Shown one piece after another: positions 12,181 to 27,100 of a stretch of 64,000 nt of DNA. The position numbers and the translations under genes were made by a program. This stretch comes from Pyrenochaeta sp. MPI-SDFR-AT-0127 (Eukaryota; Ascomycota; Dothideomycetes; Pleosporales; Cucurbitariaceae), in NCBI GenBank assembly GCA_020747015.1, contig JAGTJM010000024.1:124001-188000 (forward strand), given 5' to 3'. The notes beneath the pieces were generated by a model. The model made no database searches and was not told where the DNA came from. It saw only the letters and a program-made list of their open reading frames with translations. Every line of letters begins with the position of its first letter. Position 1 is the first letter of the stretch.

Positions 12181-15100
12181 GGAACTCCGGAGGCATGGTC
12201 ACTAATTCCAGAAGACGATTGGTTCGATGTGGCAACTCAGGTGCGAGAGCAGTGTAATCTGGGTCCAGAAGAAATCGTCCAAGATGTATACCCGACAACC
12301 GCACTGCAAGAGGGATTGATGATGCTCTCCGTCAAGCAGCCAGGCTCATATCTGAGCACGAGCACGATGAAACTTGCGCCTGGTGTGGATGTGGATCGTT
12401 TCAAGGCTGCGTGGGAGCAGACATTGAAGGCGTGCGAAATTCTGAGAACTCGTTTCGTGCTCAGTGGCAACCAAACACTACAGGCAGTAATCTACTCTGA
12501 GCCTAATTGGCAAGGTGCGAGAAGCGTAACCGAGTACAAACAGCATATGCGCGACCTTAGGATGGATTATGGATCGTCGCTCTGTCATTACTGGTTGCTC
12601 GAAGAAGATGAGGACCACATTTTCGCTTTAGCAATACACCATGCAATTTTCGATGGATGGAGTTTACGGCTGATGTTTCAGACCATAGCACATTTCTACG
12701 GCGACAAAGGGATGTTGCCCATATTGTCAACACCTTATGTCGGCCTCATCAAGTACATCGCAAATACCAAGACCGATGAAGCGGGCGCGTACTGGGAAAA
12801 GGAGCTAAGTGGAGCGGTTCGGCGACCTCTGGCGGTCTATGGCCGTGACAATGTCTCCGCAAGTGGGACACCAAATCGATCATTTATGCGCAAAATATCT
12901 TTTCCCTTCCATTCCAATCCATCCATTGTCGTCACGGGAGCGAGCATTCTGCGTGCGGCTTGGGCTATTGTGCAAGCCTCGCTCAGCAACAGCACCGAGG
13001 AAGCTGTTTTTGGCGTAACAGTCACTGGCCGCCAGGCCGCAGTGACGGGAGTCGAGCGAATGGTTGGGCCTGCCATTTGTACTGTTCCGCTTAGAATTAA
13101 ATTCAGTCGGACGCAGCGTGTGACTGAATTCATGGAGCAAATCCAAGCACAAGCCCTCGACATGATCCCATATGAGCAGACTGGCCTCCAAAATATCGCT
13201 CGCGTTAGCCCGGATGCGCGAGAAGCGTGCGACTTTGATACGCTCATGCTGGTCCAGCCCCACATGGGAGTCACAATCGAGGGGTCCCCCCTTATCATAC
13301 CCCCATTCACAGACGCCGACTTGTCGACTTTCTTCAATTATCCGCTGGTGGTTCAGGGATGGCTCGGAGAACATGAAGTCACTTTACAGCTTGTACATGA
13401 CCTCTCAATACTTACCGCTGCCCAAGGAGATGTGATAGCTGCAAGATATGAATATGTGATTCATCAGTTGCTGCAGGTCTTGGACAAGAATTCTCCAGCA
13501 ATCTTGGATGATATAGAGCTCTTCACGCCAGAGGAGAGAGATCACTTATGGGCCATGAACCGTGAGGTACCAACAGCTGTTGAAAATTGCCTTCATCAGC
13601 TGTTTCAGAGGCAGGCCTTAGCCAACCCAGACGCCCAAGCCGTGTGTGCGTGGGACGGCGACTTCACATATCAGGAAGTGAATCGTCTGTCAGCCACACT
13701 GGCGACCTATCTGATCAGCCTTGGTGTGAATCCTGAAGACGCCATCCCCATATGTTTCGAAAAAACGAAATGGTCAGTTGTTGCGATACTGGCTGTTCTT
13801 AAAGCTGGTGGTGCATATGTACCAATCGATCCACAGCATCCCCGAAATCGCCACGAGGAGATATTCAAGCAGGTTGGAGCTAAGATTGTCATTAATTCGG
13901 CAGAAAATGCAAACCTTTGGTCTGGATCCCACTGCACATTTGTTACAGTGAACGATTCCTTGCTTGACAAGCTTTCGGAGACGTCAACCCCAGGTCATCC
14001 TCAAGTAAGACCCGACAACACGGCCTATGTTATCTTCACATCAGGAAGCACAGGGTTTCCGAAAGGAGTAGTCATTGAGCATAGAGCCGCTTCAACCAGC
14101 TGTTTAGGCCACGGAGCGGTGTTCGGAATGTCTTCACAGACACGGTTCCTCCAATTTGCCTCCCTGACATTTGATATGTCTATTACGGAAATTATGGCAA
14201 CGTTGCTATATGGTGGATGTGTCTGCATTCCTTGCGAACAGGATAGACGTGAAAATCTGACTCAAGCAATCAACGATATGCAGGTCAATAGTGCCTGTAT
14301 AACACCGATGGTGGCGCGTCTTATAGACCCTGAGCGGGTTCCATCTCTTCGAATGATGATTTTTGGTGGAGAAAAGATCCATGGTGCAGATATTAGCAGG
14401 TGGTCAGCAAAGACGGACGTCATGAATTCGTATGGCCCGACAGAATGCTCTGTCCTTTGCGCAGCGTGCCCAAGCACATCCGAAACCAGATCAGGGGTAA
14501 TAGGCAATCCTGTCGCCTCGACACTGTGGGTCGTCGATCCTTGGAACCATGACAAACTTGTCCCTCCTGGATCTGTTGGAGAGCTCCTCGTTGAAGGGCC
14601 AATGCTGGCGCGGGGTTACCTTCGCGACCATACCAAAACCAATGCAGCGTTCATCAATGACCCCCTTTGGCTCCTTGAAGGCAGCACGCACATTTCTGGA
14701 CGCCGCGGACGACTGTATAAAACAGGTGACTTGGTTTACCAAGGGTCAGATGGTCTTCTAGTATATGTCGGCCGTAAAGATGATCAGGTCAAAGTCCGAG
14801 GACAACGAGTCGAGCTTGGAGAAATTGAGTATCACGTTCGGCAGTGTCTTCCTAAGGCGCAACAACTTGCTGCTGAAGTAATATTGCCAGGCGGAGAGGT
14901 CGGTAATGCTACATTAGCAGTGTTTTTGGAATTAGATGACTCAAGCACCAATACACAGAACAATGACGGGGGAAGAATCGATATGGAGTACACGCACACT
15001 CCTCAGAACATAGCTCATAAGCTAGGAGGTCTGTTACCTGGCCACATGATCCCTAATGTGTACTTCACCTTATCCCGGCTTCCCATAACAGCTTCGGGCA

Positions 15101-18100
15101 AAATAGATAGGAAGCGCCTACGCGCTCTCGGAGCATCGTTCTCGGTCCAACAACTGGCCGATATGCGGACGTCAAACCAAGCAAAACGACAACCCTCGAC
15201 CGATGCTGAGAGGAAGATGCAGCAGCTGTGGGCCCGAGTCTTGAATCTCAGACCTGAGACGATTGGTTTAGATGATAACTTTTTTCGCCTCGGTGGCGAT
15301 TCTATCACAGCTATGCAGCTCTCTGCTGGAGCTCGGAAACTTCAGATTCAACTTTCAACTCGCGAAATTTTCTTGAGAAAGACTATTGCCGAGATAGTTC
15401 GGCATAGTAATACGACCAAGACTGCACAACGACCGAGCGAATTTTTGGAGGTGTCTGACACCCCGTTCGAGCTCACCCCCATTCAAGAGCTCTATCTGAG
15501 GCTTGAACCCACCGGAAAACTCATGTTTGACCAATGTGTCTTCTTAGAGCTTAGCAGTCATGTAACACTTGAAGCTCTTCGAAGTGCGTTGACTGTCCTA
15601 GTTCAACGGCACTCTATGTTGAGGGCGCGTTTCACCAAGAAGGATGGACGTATTTGGCAGCAGTACATATCTGGATCTACGGACTCCTTTACGGTTCAAC
15701 GTGTGTCCGGAAAAAAACCCACCGAAATCACCCAAGCTCTTACACAAGGTCGAGAATCCCTTGATATTGAGGCGGGGCATCTTATGATAGCAACCTTGTT
15801 CGAAGACGACGGCCTTCAGTCACTTTTTATAGCGGTAAATCACTTAGTCATTGATCTTGTATCATGGCGTGTTTTGCTCGAGGAGCTCGAGGATCTACTT
15901 CTTGAGCGAGCTGTGCCCAGCTTACCCTCCGTTTCATTTCAGCAATGGCGTTCAATACAGGCTGAACATGCGTCTCACAATTCCGAATCGGTAATTCGTT
16001 CACACGGGTTACAGCCAAGTCGCTTGGAATACTGGGGTGTTGATGTAGACGCATTGTTGCAGAAGCCAAAAGCCGCTGGAAGCTTTGTTTTGGATAGCAA
16101 TACAACAACAGCTCTTCTCGGCAGCGCAAATGACGCCCTCGGAACACGCCCTGCTGAGCTCATGATCGCAGCCCTTATCAGTTCGTTTAGAGCCGTGTTC
16201 ACAGATCGTAGCTCGCCCCCAATATTCAATGAAATCCATGGACGGGAGCCACCAGATGACAGCATAGACCTTTCCCGAACGATCGGATGGTTCACCAGCA
16301 TGTTCCCTGTACATCTGTTTTCTAATGTTCCAGAGGGCTTGTTTGACATTATACGTGCTACAAAGGACTGCATGCGTAGTTTCAAGCATAATGGCCATTC
16401 ATACTTTGCGTCCCACTTCATCGACGAGGAGAGTATATTAAATTTCACATCTGTCTTTCCGGTAGAGTTGATGTTCAATTATCAGGGTGCCTACCAGCAG
16501 TTGGAACGCTCGGATGCTCTCTTCAAGCACATTCCCTTTCCAGATGGTTACAACCCAGCCCCTGCCGCAATCATGTCACTTTTCACATTTTCTGCAGTTG
16601 TGCAGAATGGCTGCATGCATGTCGATATTTCACATGGCAATATAACCAAGCACAAAGATCAGGTCCAGGACTGGATCCAACTCTACAAGACTAACTTGAT
16701 CGATATCCCGAGTCTTCTTAGTTCTATTGGTAGCGAGTGGACGCTGAGTGATTTTCCTCTGGCCTTTCACCTGTATGAAGACCTTGATCGCTTTCGAACC
16801 GATACTCTAGCGGCGCTCGGCCTTGACCCATCAAGCATCGAGGACGTCTTCCCTTGCACACCCGTCCAGGAAGGCATTTTGGTTAGTCAAAGTCGAGATC
16901 CTGGAACTTATCGAATTAGCCTGACGTTAGAGGTCTTTGGAACGGCGAGCAAGCCGGTCGATTGTAGTCGCCTTGAGAAGGCATGGAAGGCTGTTGTTCG
17001 AAAGCATTCCTTGCTGCGAGCACTTTTAGTTGACCATGTTCCCGGGAGCTCAGGCACAACTATTATTGTCTTGAAGGATCCACAGCCAAGCATTTCAACG
17101 GTGCGAGTCGATAAAGAAAGCATCGATGAGATATTAAAATGCCAACATTATGACCCGATTGAAGCGCAAAGAAGCGGGTTGCAGCACCACTTATCCATCT
17201 ATCAGCTTACTAGTCAGAAGGTCTACATCTGCCTTGATATCAACCACACAATCATGGACGCATACGCAAGAGGCATCATCTTACACGACCTTCAGACAGC
17301 GTACAGCTCCGAACTGGACACTCATGGTGTATCCTTTAGAAATGTTGTCTCTTTCTTGCGAGAACAGTCGCAGGACGAGGCTCGACAATTTTGGGCCAAG
17401 CACTTAGATGGCGTCGAGCCAACTCACTTCCCGACAATGGCCGTCAAATTTCAAAAAGACAATGGCTACAGCACAATCCGGGCACCAGTTATTGACACAA
17501 GCGCCATGTATTCCTTTTGTGAGGCCTGGGAGACTACGCCAGCATCGGTCATTCAAACAGCATGGGCGCTAGTACTCAGTCAATATACTGGATCCGATGT
17601 TCCCTGCTTTGGAACACTGTCTTCAGGACGAGACGCACCGATCGATAGCATTAACGAGATCTTCGGACCTTTACTTACAATGCTTACCTCTCGGGTACGC
17701 ATCGATGACAACTTGACAGTGATAGAAGCCCTTAAGACAGTTCAATCGGAATACCTGAGCGCCTTAGCACATCAAGCGTTCTCATTGGCGAGTGTACATA
17801 GCATGCTAGGGCTCGGGACAACTACATTGTTCAATACAGGGATATCGATTCAAAGAATCGATGATCTGGTGCCGGATGGTACTTCCGGACTTGGCTTCAA
17901 ATTCCACGAAGCGCAAGATCCAACTGAGGTATGTGACTGAACTTCCAGAACATGAGCCAAAGCTAACGAGCCCAAGTACGGCATCATGATTAATGCTGGC
18001 TATAGCGATAAAGTCATGGACATCTCCATCACGTTCCAGAACAGTCTTCTGAACCGAGGACAAGCAGTGCATGTGGCCGAGAGCCTCAGCATAGCTATCG

Positions 18101-21100
18101 GCGCTATCATGACACACCCGAATGCCCGGATGCGTGATTTAGATGTTCTGGCGATTGATGAAAGGCTTCAATTATGGACGTGGAATCACAAACTTCCACC
18201 CACTGTGGATCGTTGTGTTCATGATATTATCTCAGAGCGCGCACGAGTCCAACCTAATGCTCCGGCGGTATGTGCGTGGGACGGTGAGATGACGTACAGC
18301 GTTTTGGACGATCTTTCTACGAGGCTTGCAAGGCACCTTATAGATCTGGGCGTCAAAGTAGAGGACATAGTGCCGCTATGTTTTGACAAATCGAAATGGG
18401 CCATCGTTTCTGTCATGGCTGTGCTCAAAGCTGGAGCAGCATTTGCCCCTCTGGATCCGACTCACCCACGCTTGCGCCACGAACAGATTTTTCAAGCAAC
18501 AGTAGCTCATTTTGTACTCACATCACCACAGTACTCATCGCTTTGGCCAGACTCAACTCGCGTCATAATTCCGGTAGATACATCATTTATCGAAGGCCTG
18601 CCATCAACATCCCACCAGCATGTTGATGTACGGGCGAGCAATCCCGCCTACGTCATCTTTACCTCTGGTAGCACTGGCGTACCCAAAGGCGTTGTGTTAG
18701 AACATGGAGCGGTCTCTACAGGTTGTCTTGGACATGGAAAAGCTTTCGGTGTCACCTCTGATGCGCGATTTCTCCAGTTTGCCACATTTACTTTCGACAT
18801 TTCTATTACGGAGATCTTGACAACTCTGGTCTTTGGAGGATGTGTATGTGTTCCATCCGAAAGCGACAGGCGTAACAATCTTTCAGCGGTAATCAATGAG
18901 TTGCGAGTTAATTGGGCATATCTGACACCAACCGTTCTACGCTTGCTGGATCCCGATGAGGTGCCCTTGCTAAAAAATATCGTTTTCGGTGGCGAAGAAG
19001 TTACCACTGAAGATTGCGCTAGATGGAATGGTAAAGCCAGAAACATTATCAACGCCTACGGCCCTGCCGAAGCTACCGTTTTGTGCACAGCATATTTTGG
19101 TCTGCAGGGTTTCAGAACTGGAATGATCGGTTCTGCGATAGCTTCTGTCTGCTGGCTTGTAGATCCTAGCAATCATAACAGATTGGCACCTGTAGGATCT
19201 GTCGGCGAGCTCGTTATTGAAGGACCCATTATCGCGCGCAGCTACCTCAGTGATTCGTCCAAAACAGCAGCTGCATTCATTGAAGACCCTGTCTGGTTGA
19301 CCCAGGGCTGTGGTAGTCATACAGGCAGGAAAGGTAGGCTTTACAAGAGTGGAGATTTGGCGCGTTATGATTCCGATGGCAATCTTGTCTGCGTGGGTCG
19401 AAAAGACAACCAAGTCAAACTCCGTGGTCAACGCCTAGAGCTAGGGGAAGTTGAGCACCGAATGTGGAAATTGATGCCAAACGCTCAGCAGATTGCAGTT
19501 GAGATCATCATGCCGGGCGGTGATAGGAATCACGCAGTAATTGCAGTTTTTTTGCAGCTAGGCGAAGACACATATGACAGTTTGTGTGGCACCATTGAAG
19601 CAGGGGACACTTTAGACGACAGCACCTCAGCCCAAATGATCATGCTGCCAGAGGTGGATAAACGCATGAGCGACAATCTTCCCAGCCATATGATACCAGG
19701 AGTGTATTTTGCATTGCGGCAACTTCCCATGACCGTGTCTTGCAAGACTGACAGAAAGCGCCTGCGAGATATGGGAGCATCAATAACCGCACAACAGCTC
19801 AAGGAGCTGAAGACCTCCGGCCCAAGACGAGAACCATCCACAATGACCGAGAAAACGATGCAACAGCTTTGGGCGGAAGTTCTGAATATCACTCCTGATA
19901 TCATCGGACTAGATGACAATTTCTTCCGCCTCGGTGGAGACTCCATTGCCGCCATGAAGCTTGTCGGTGAGGCTCGGAAGGCTGGGCTGCAATTGTCTGT
20001 TGCAGAAATCTTCCGTTTTCCAAGGCTGTTGGATCAAGCCAGCCAGGGAAAGAACGACGAGAATAGCCACACGGAGGAGATCGCCCCATTTTCTATGATT
20101 CCAGACGACATTGATGTAGCTCAACTACGTGAGCAGCTTGCAACGAGCTGTAGCGTAGACCCCACCATTGTAGAGGATATGTACCCTTGTACTGCGCTAC
20201 AAGAGGGCCTCATATCACTTACCTCTAAAAAGTCAGGAGACTACATTATGCAGAATGTTCTAGAAATACATGACCGCATAGACCAAGACAGTTTTGAGGC
20301 TGCTTGGGACGACGTAGTCCAGATGACTGCGGCGTTGCGAACAAGAATTGTTCAGCATAACCAAGTTGGCCTAGTTCAAGTCGTCTTGTCGCAAGGGATT
20401 CAGTGGATAAGGACAGAGAGTTTGGAACAGTACCTGGAAGAAGATGAATCTCTTTCCATGGGCCTTGGTGGCCCGCTCACCCGCTTTGCTGTTGTCAGCG
20501 ACAGTAAGACAAACAAACGTTACATGGTATGGACAATTCACCACGCACTTTATGACGGCTGGTCTCTACCACGAATCATTGACGCCGTGACGAAAGTCTA
20601 TCATGGCAACGTGCCAGACGCACAAGTTGGCTTCAATGCTTTCGTCAAATACCTCACCCAACAAAACAAGGACGAAGTCGCAAAGTACTGGGAATCGTCT
20701 CTTGCAGATTGCCGAGCTGTTATCTTTCCTTCGTTGCCATCAAATGTCCGACAACCCATCGCGGATTCCACGCTGGAGCATCAATGTCCACCTCTCCCAA
20801 GATCCCTGTCTAATACTACTACTTCAACATTGGTTCGTGCAGCGTGGGCCATCGTTGTCAGCCGATTCACAAATTCAGAGGACATCGTATTTGGCGCTAC
20901 TGTAACGGGACGTAACGCTGCAGTACCTGGAATCGAGGCAATGGTTGGGCCCACGATCGCGACTGTACCAATTCGCGTACAATTCCCTGCTGGTCAGACC
21001 GTCTCCGCCCTCCTGCAAAAATTGCAGCAGCAATCGACTGACATGATCTTGTACGAACAAGCAGGAGTACAATCAATCGCAAAGACATCAGATAGTGCCC

Positions 21101-24100
21101 AGCATGCTTGCAATTTCCAAACGCTTTTAATCGTCCAGCCAAATAACGAGGCACATCAAGGTGAAACGGCATTTGGCGAGTGGCGAGGAAGATCAGACGT
21201 CCAAGATTTCACCACATACGGTCTAATGATGCAGTGTGTCCTTGCTGAGGACGGAATCCATATTACGGCAAGTTTTGATTCACGACTCCTGGAGAAATGG
21301 ACTGTCGAGAAACTACTGCGCCAATTCAGCTTCACCATGCAGCAACTGGCCGCTACAAATGTGGCAGCGAAGGTGAAGGACCTCAACGCTCTCGCACCTG
21401 AAGAGGCCCACGATATCTGGAGACAAAACTCAGAAGTGCCATCAGTAGTTGAGCAGCGAGTCCACGACATGATCTCTGAACAAGTGAAGTTGCGATCAGC
21501 GGAGCAGGCTATATGTGGCTGGGACGGAGACATGACGTACCAGCAAGTGGAGGAAACTTCGAATATTCTGTCAGAGCATCTTATCGGTTTGAATGTTCAC
21601 GAAGGGGATATTGTGCCTTTGTGTTTCGAGAAGTCTATCTGGACGATCATTGCGATGTTAGGGGTCTTGAAGGCTGGTGCAGCTTTTGCGCCCGTGGACC
21701 CCACTCACCCCAGACGACGCCATGAAGAGATCTTTAAACAAGCAGAAGCACGGGTGATATTGACCTCCGCAAAATATGCCGATCATTGGCCAGGGCTCTC
21801 TCACACGATCTTTGCAGTCAGCGGGGAGTCATTACAACGGCTTTTAAGCACAAATCAGGCAACTTCACACGGAGATAACCTGGCTCCTGGGAGAGTGTCT
21901 TTGACCAGTACTGCATACATAATACCGACTTCCGGTAGCACTGGTGTTCCAAAAGGCGTAATGATGCAGCATCAAGCGGTTGTTACCACATGCCTTGGTC
22001 ATGGCATCAAGTATGGTCTCGGACCACACTCTAGAGTTTTGCAGTTCGCGTCCTACACATTCGACGTCTGCATCACAGAGATCATCACGACATTCTTGTT
22101 TGGAGGATGTGTTTGCGTACCTTCAGATGATGACCGTCGCAGCAACCTTCCAAACTTCATCACTGCGCAGAACGTCAATTGGGCCTTGCTCACTCCCACC
22201 GTCGCTCGACTGCTGATTCCAAGCGAAGTAACCTCATTGAAGACCTTAGTCCTTGGTGGAGAACAGCTTACGGTAGATGAATGCCGAAGATGGAGCGGTC
22301 ATGTGCAAGTAATCAACACCTACGGGCTCACTGAATGCGGTGTGTGGTGTACATCGTATTCTACAGGTCCCGAGTATGAGTCTGGCATGATTGGAACATG
22401 CATCTCATCTTTAGGCTGGGTTGTAAATCCGAATGACCTGAACAAGCTTGTCCCAATTGGAGCGATTGGTGAGCTTCTTATCGAGGGCCCAATCTTATCA
22501 AAGGGTTATCTCAAAGATTCCGAAAAGACCAAAGCAGCTTTTATTGAGGACCCTGAGTTCCTACTCCAAGGAGCGGCCGGCTTCCCAGGACGTCAAGGAA
22601 GACTATATAAGACTGGCGACCTCGTCTACTGTGGCTCAAAAGGTCTCATATACATAGGCCGCAAGGATGACCAAGTCAAAATACGAGGCCAGCGCATTGA
22701 GTTGGGAGAGGTTGAACACCATGTCCGAACTTGCCTTCCAAATGCCAAGCAGGTAGCAGTAGAGGTCATCTTTCCCGAAGGAAAAAAGGACAATGCCATC
22801 CTTGGAGCGTTTATACATTTGGATCAGAACCTCCAAACGATGCCTGGTCTTCAGATTAATCTAGACGGCATTTCATTGCACATGGGCATCATTCCCGAGG
22901 TGGACGCTAAACTAGCTGACCACCTTCCTCTCCACATGATCCCAAGCGTTTTTATCATGCTTCCGAACCTGCCCATGACCGTTTCTGGTAAGACGAATCG
23001 GAAAAAACTACGCGAGCTTGGTGCGTCTTTCACACTGCAGCAGCTAGCAGAGGTTAGGACGGCAAGTCAAGGATCAAAGCGACAGCCAACAACAGTTGCG
23101 GCAAAGACCATGCAGCAAATGTGGGCCCAAGCATTAGGCCTTGCCGCAGATAACATCGGCCTCGACGATAGCTTTTTTCAACTTGGCGGTGATTCCATTT
23201 CCGCCATGAAACTTGTCGGTCAAGCTCGCAGATCTGGGCTGCACTTGACTGTGGCGGACATATTTCGAAATCCTAGGCTCGTAGCCTTGGCTGACCTACA
23301 GCCGAGTCAAAGCAGTATCGCTGAGGCTATTGCTCCCTTCTCCCTCCTCAGTGAGGATACGGACGTCATGTGGATCCGAGAAGAAGTTGCTCTAAGTTGC
23401 AGAGTAGACTCGACTCTTGTGGAGGACATATACCCATGCTCGCCCTTACAAGAAGGATTGATGTCATTGACATCCAAGAGCGACGGAGACTATGTGATGC
23501 AGGCGGTCCTCGAATTACAACAGGATGTAGATGAGTATGCTTTCAAGGCCGCTTGGGAGCGCGTGTTCAAGTCTACAGCTGCATTGCGTACTCGGATAGT
23601 GCAGAACGACAGGCTTGGCTTACTTCAAGTGATCGTCGAAGAAAATATTCAATGGACAGAAGCCGACAATCTTAGCAACTATCTCCAGAACAACGAACCG
23701 AACTCCATGGGTCTTGGAGATAGACTGGTGCAGTTTGCTCTTGTCAATGAGAATGGAAAGTGTTGGATGGTGACAACCGTGCACCATGCATTATACGATG
23801 GATGGTCCCTGACGCGCATTGAAGATGACGTAATTAAATCATACAACAGCGACGTGTTGGAGACGCGGCCTAGCTTCAACGCATTCATCCATTACCTCCA
23901 GCAACACGACCAAAAGACTGATGAGATCTATTGGAAAAATTGCCTTCGCGACTGCCAGGCAATACAGTTCCCTCGTCTCGCGTCAACAGTCCAACAACCA
24001 GTCGCCGACACCACCATTACCCACTTCTGTCCCCTACTCAAGACTCGTTCGGAGACAACGCAGTCAACGCTGATACGTGCAGCATGGGCTATCGTTGCCA

Positions 24101-27100
24101 GCCGGTACACTGGATCCGACGATGTGGTGTTCGGCGTCACCGTCACGGGTCGCAATGCTCCTGTCGCTGGTATCGAGTCCATGATCGGCCCAACAATCGC
24201 CACGGTTCCTGTTAGAATACGTACTTATGGTAATCAAAAAGTTTCCTCTTTCTTGGAAGGCGTCCAACAACAAGCTACCGACATGATGGCGCATGAGCAG
24301 ACTGGGCTCCAGCGAATCGCCAAGATATCCCCCAGTGCTCGGCATGCTTGCACATTTCAAACACTACTAGTAGTGCAACCACCCCTTGACAGGGCCAGAC
24401 AACAGTCCATCTTTGGAAAGTGGCAACCACGTACAGAGGTGGATCAGTTTTCAACTTACGGTTTGACATTACAGTGCACGTTGGGAGACCAAGGTGTGCG
24501 TGTGAATGCTGGGTTTGATGCACGATTACTATCGCCATGGGTTGTGAAGAAAATGCTGGAGCAATTGGGATTCGTCATGCAGGAGCTCGCCGGAGCATCC
24601 CTCAATGATCGCATGGCTGACATTGAGACAATAACACCCGAGGATGCGCTAGTACTGTCCATGCGAAACGCTGACCTGCCACGTGTGAACGCTCCCTGCG
24701 TGCACGATCTCATCGAACATCAATCGAAGGAACGACCGCACGCACAGGCTGTTCATGCGTGGGATGGCCAACTGACCTACGCAGAGCTGAATGAATCTGC
24801 GGCTAAATTAGCAAGTCATTTGGTTACACTGGGTATGACATCTGGCACTGTTGTACCACTTTGTTTTGAGAAGAGCATATGGGCAATTGTGTCAATGCTA
24901 GCGGTGCTCAAGGCAGGCGGTGCCTTTGTGCCCCTAGATCCGGACCACCCACGCAGCAGACACGAAGGAATATTTTCGCAAACAGGTGCTCAAATCGTGC
25001 TTGCTTCAATGCAGTGCTCCAAGCTATGGCCTGAATCATCATTAACAGTAGTTACAGTGGGCACAACAAAAATGGAGCAACTGCCAGCATCAACGAACTT
25101 TCCCAGCACCAGATCGCAACCAGATGACATAGCATATATCATATTTACGTCGGGAAGTACCGGCGTACCAAAGGGCGTTGTACTCGAACACAAGACAGTC
25201 TCGACTGGCTGCCTGGCTCACGCGGATGCACAAGGACTCGGCCCTGACACCCGTACTCTTCAATTCGCGTCTTACACATTTGATGTTTCTATTGAGGAGA
25301 TCATCACTACTCTTCTCGCAGGTGGCTGTGTCTGTGTACCGTGTGAGACTGACAGAAGTGACAATCTAGCACAATCTATTCAGGATCTGGATGTCAACTG
25401 TGCTTTTCTCACACCTTCCGTGGCAAGGCTACTTGATCCTCTTTCCACAAATCTAAAGACACTCGTTGTTGGAGGCGAACGTGTTAGCAAGGCAGACTGG
25501 GAGAGATGGGAAAACCACGTGAAGTTGATCAGTGCCTACGGGCCAGCCGAGTGTTGTGTCACCTGTTGTACATTCTCCGACCAACAAAATTTCGAGTCAG
25601 GCAAAATCGGTAAGCCAGTAGGATCAGTCGCATGGGTTGTTAACCCAGAAGATCACAATAAGCTGGCGCCGTTTGGGTCGACGGGAGAGTTACTAATAGA
25701 AGGACCGATCCTCGCTCGTGAATACCTCAACGACAGTGTCAAGACAGGCACATCTTTCATTGATGATCCTGCCTTCCTGCTCAAATTTGGACGTCAAGGC
25801 AGGCTTTATAAGACCGGGGATCTAGTCTTCTTCAACGAACATGGTGATCTCATGTACGTGGGACGCAAGGACGACCAGGTAAAGGTGCGTGGCCAACGAG
25901 TTGAGTTGGGAGAGATTGAACATCATGTGCGACAACACTTATCGCACGCTCACCGACTAGCCGCTGAGGTATTCATGCCTGCTGGAGAAGGAGAAAATGC
26001 AGTGTTGGCGGTATTTATCCAGCTTGAGGAAGGAAGCGCGACAAACGGTGAGCCAGCAGCGAGAATACTCACGTTTCCCGAGGTGGACAAGGTGCTCGCT
26101 GAATCACTCCCTGCCCATATGATACCCGACGTTTACTTAGCCTTGCCCTGGATTCCTATAACAACTTCAGGCAAGACCGACCGGAGGTATCTTCGCGACA
26201 TTGGCGCATCATTCTCAACTCAGCAATTGGCTAATATTCGAACACAAAGCGAAGGTCCAAAACGGAAGCCATCTTCTACACTAGAGCATACCATGCAAAT
26301 ACTATGGGCTAAGGTATTAAATATTGATGCTGAAAGCATCGGTCTAGATGACAGCTTCTTCCGTTTAGGTGGCGATTCCATCACGGCAATGCAGCTCTCT
26401 GCCAGCGCTCGCACACTCCAAATCTTCATCTCTACACGCGACATCTTCCGTAGAAAAACGATCGCAGAACTGGCACGCCATGCTATGTCCAACTCTCAAC
26501 AACTTATGCGATCTGTGGATGATCCGGTCAATACGCCATTCGGCCTCACCCCGATTCAGGACCTATATCTGCGTCTCGAGCCTACTGGGAAGGCCCCATT
26601 CACCCAGGCAGTTTTCCTGGAACTTCGCAGTAAGGTGGCCATTACATCTGTCCGTGCAGCTTTCCAATCCCTCGTGCAACGACATTCTATGTTGAGGAGT
26701 CGCTTCAGCAAAGCAGTCGCAGGCAACTGGCAACAACATGTCTCAGACGCAATCCAAGATTCTTTTACGGTGCGACATATCGTGCCCGAGACGACCGCAG
26801 ATGTCGCTCAGGCTATAGACCAGAGTTCCAACTCCTTGGATATAGAGACCGGTCTACTCGTGGCAGTTGTATTGTGTGACGGCGAAAAGCAATCACTGTT
26901 CATAGCTATCCATCACTTGGTTATTGATCTCGTCTCATGGCGAGTCCTTCTTGAAGAGCTGGAAGATTTGCTTCTAAACCGTGGGCTCCAACAAGCACCT
27001 CCAATGCCATTTCAAAGCTGGCGTGCGCTTCAAGCTGATCATGCAATGCAAACAGAACCCATTGAACTAATTCAAGAAGTTGAGGCAAGCCAGAAGACGT

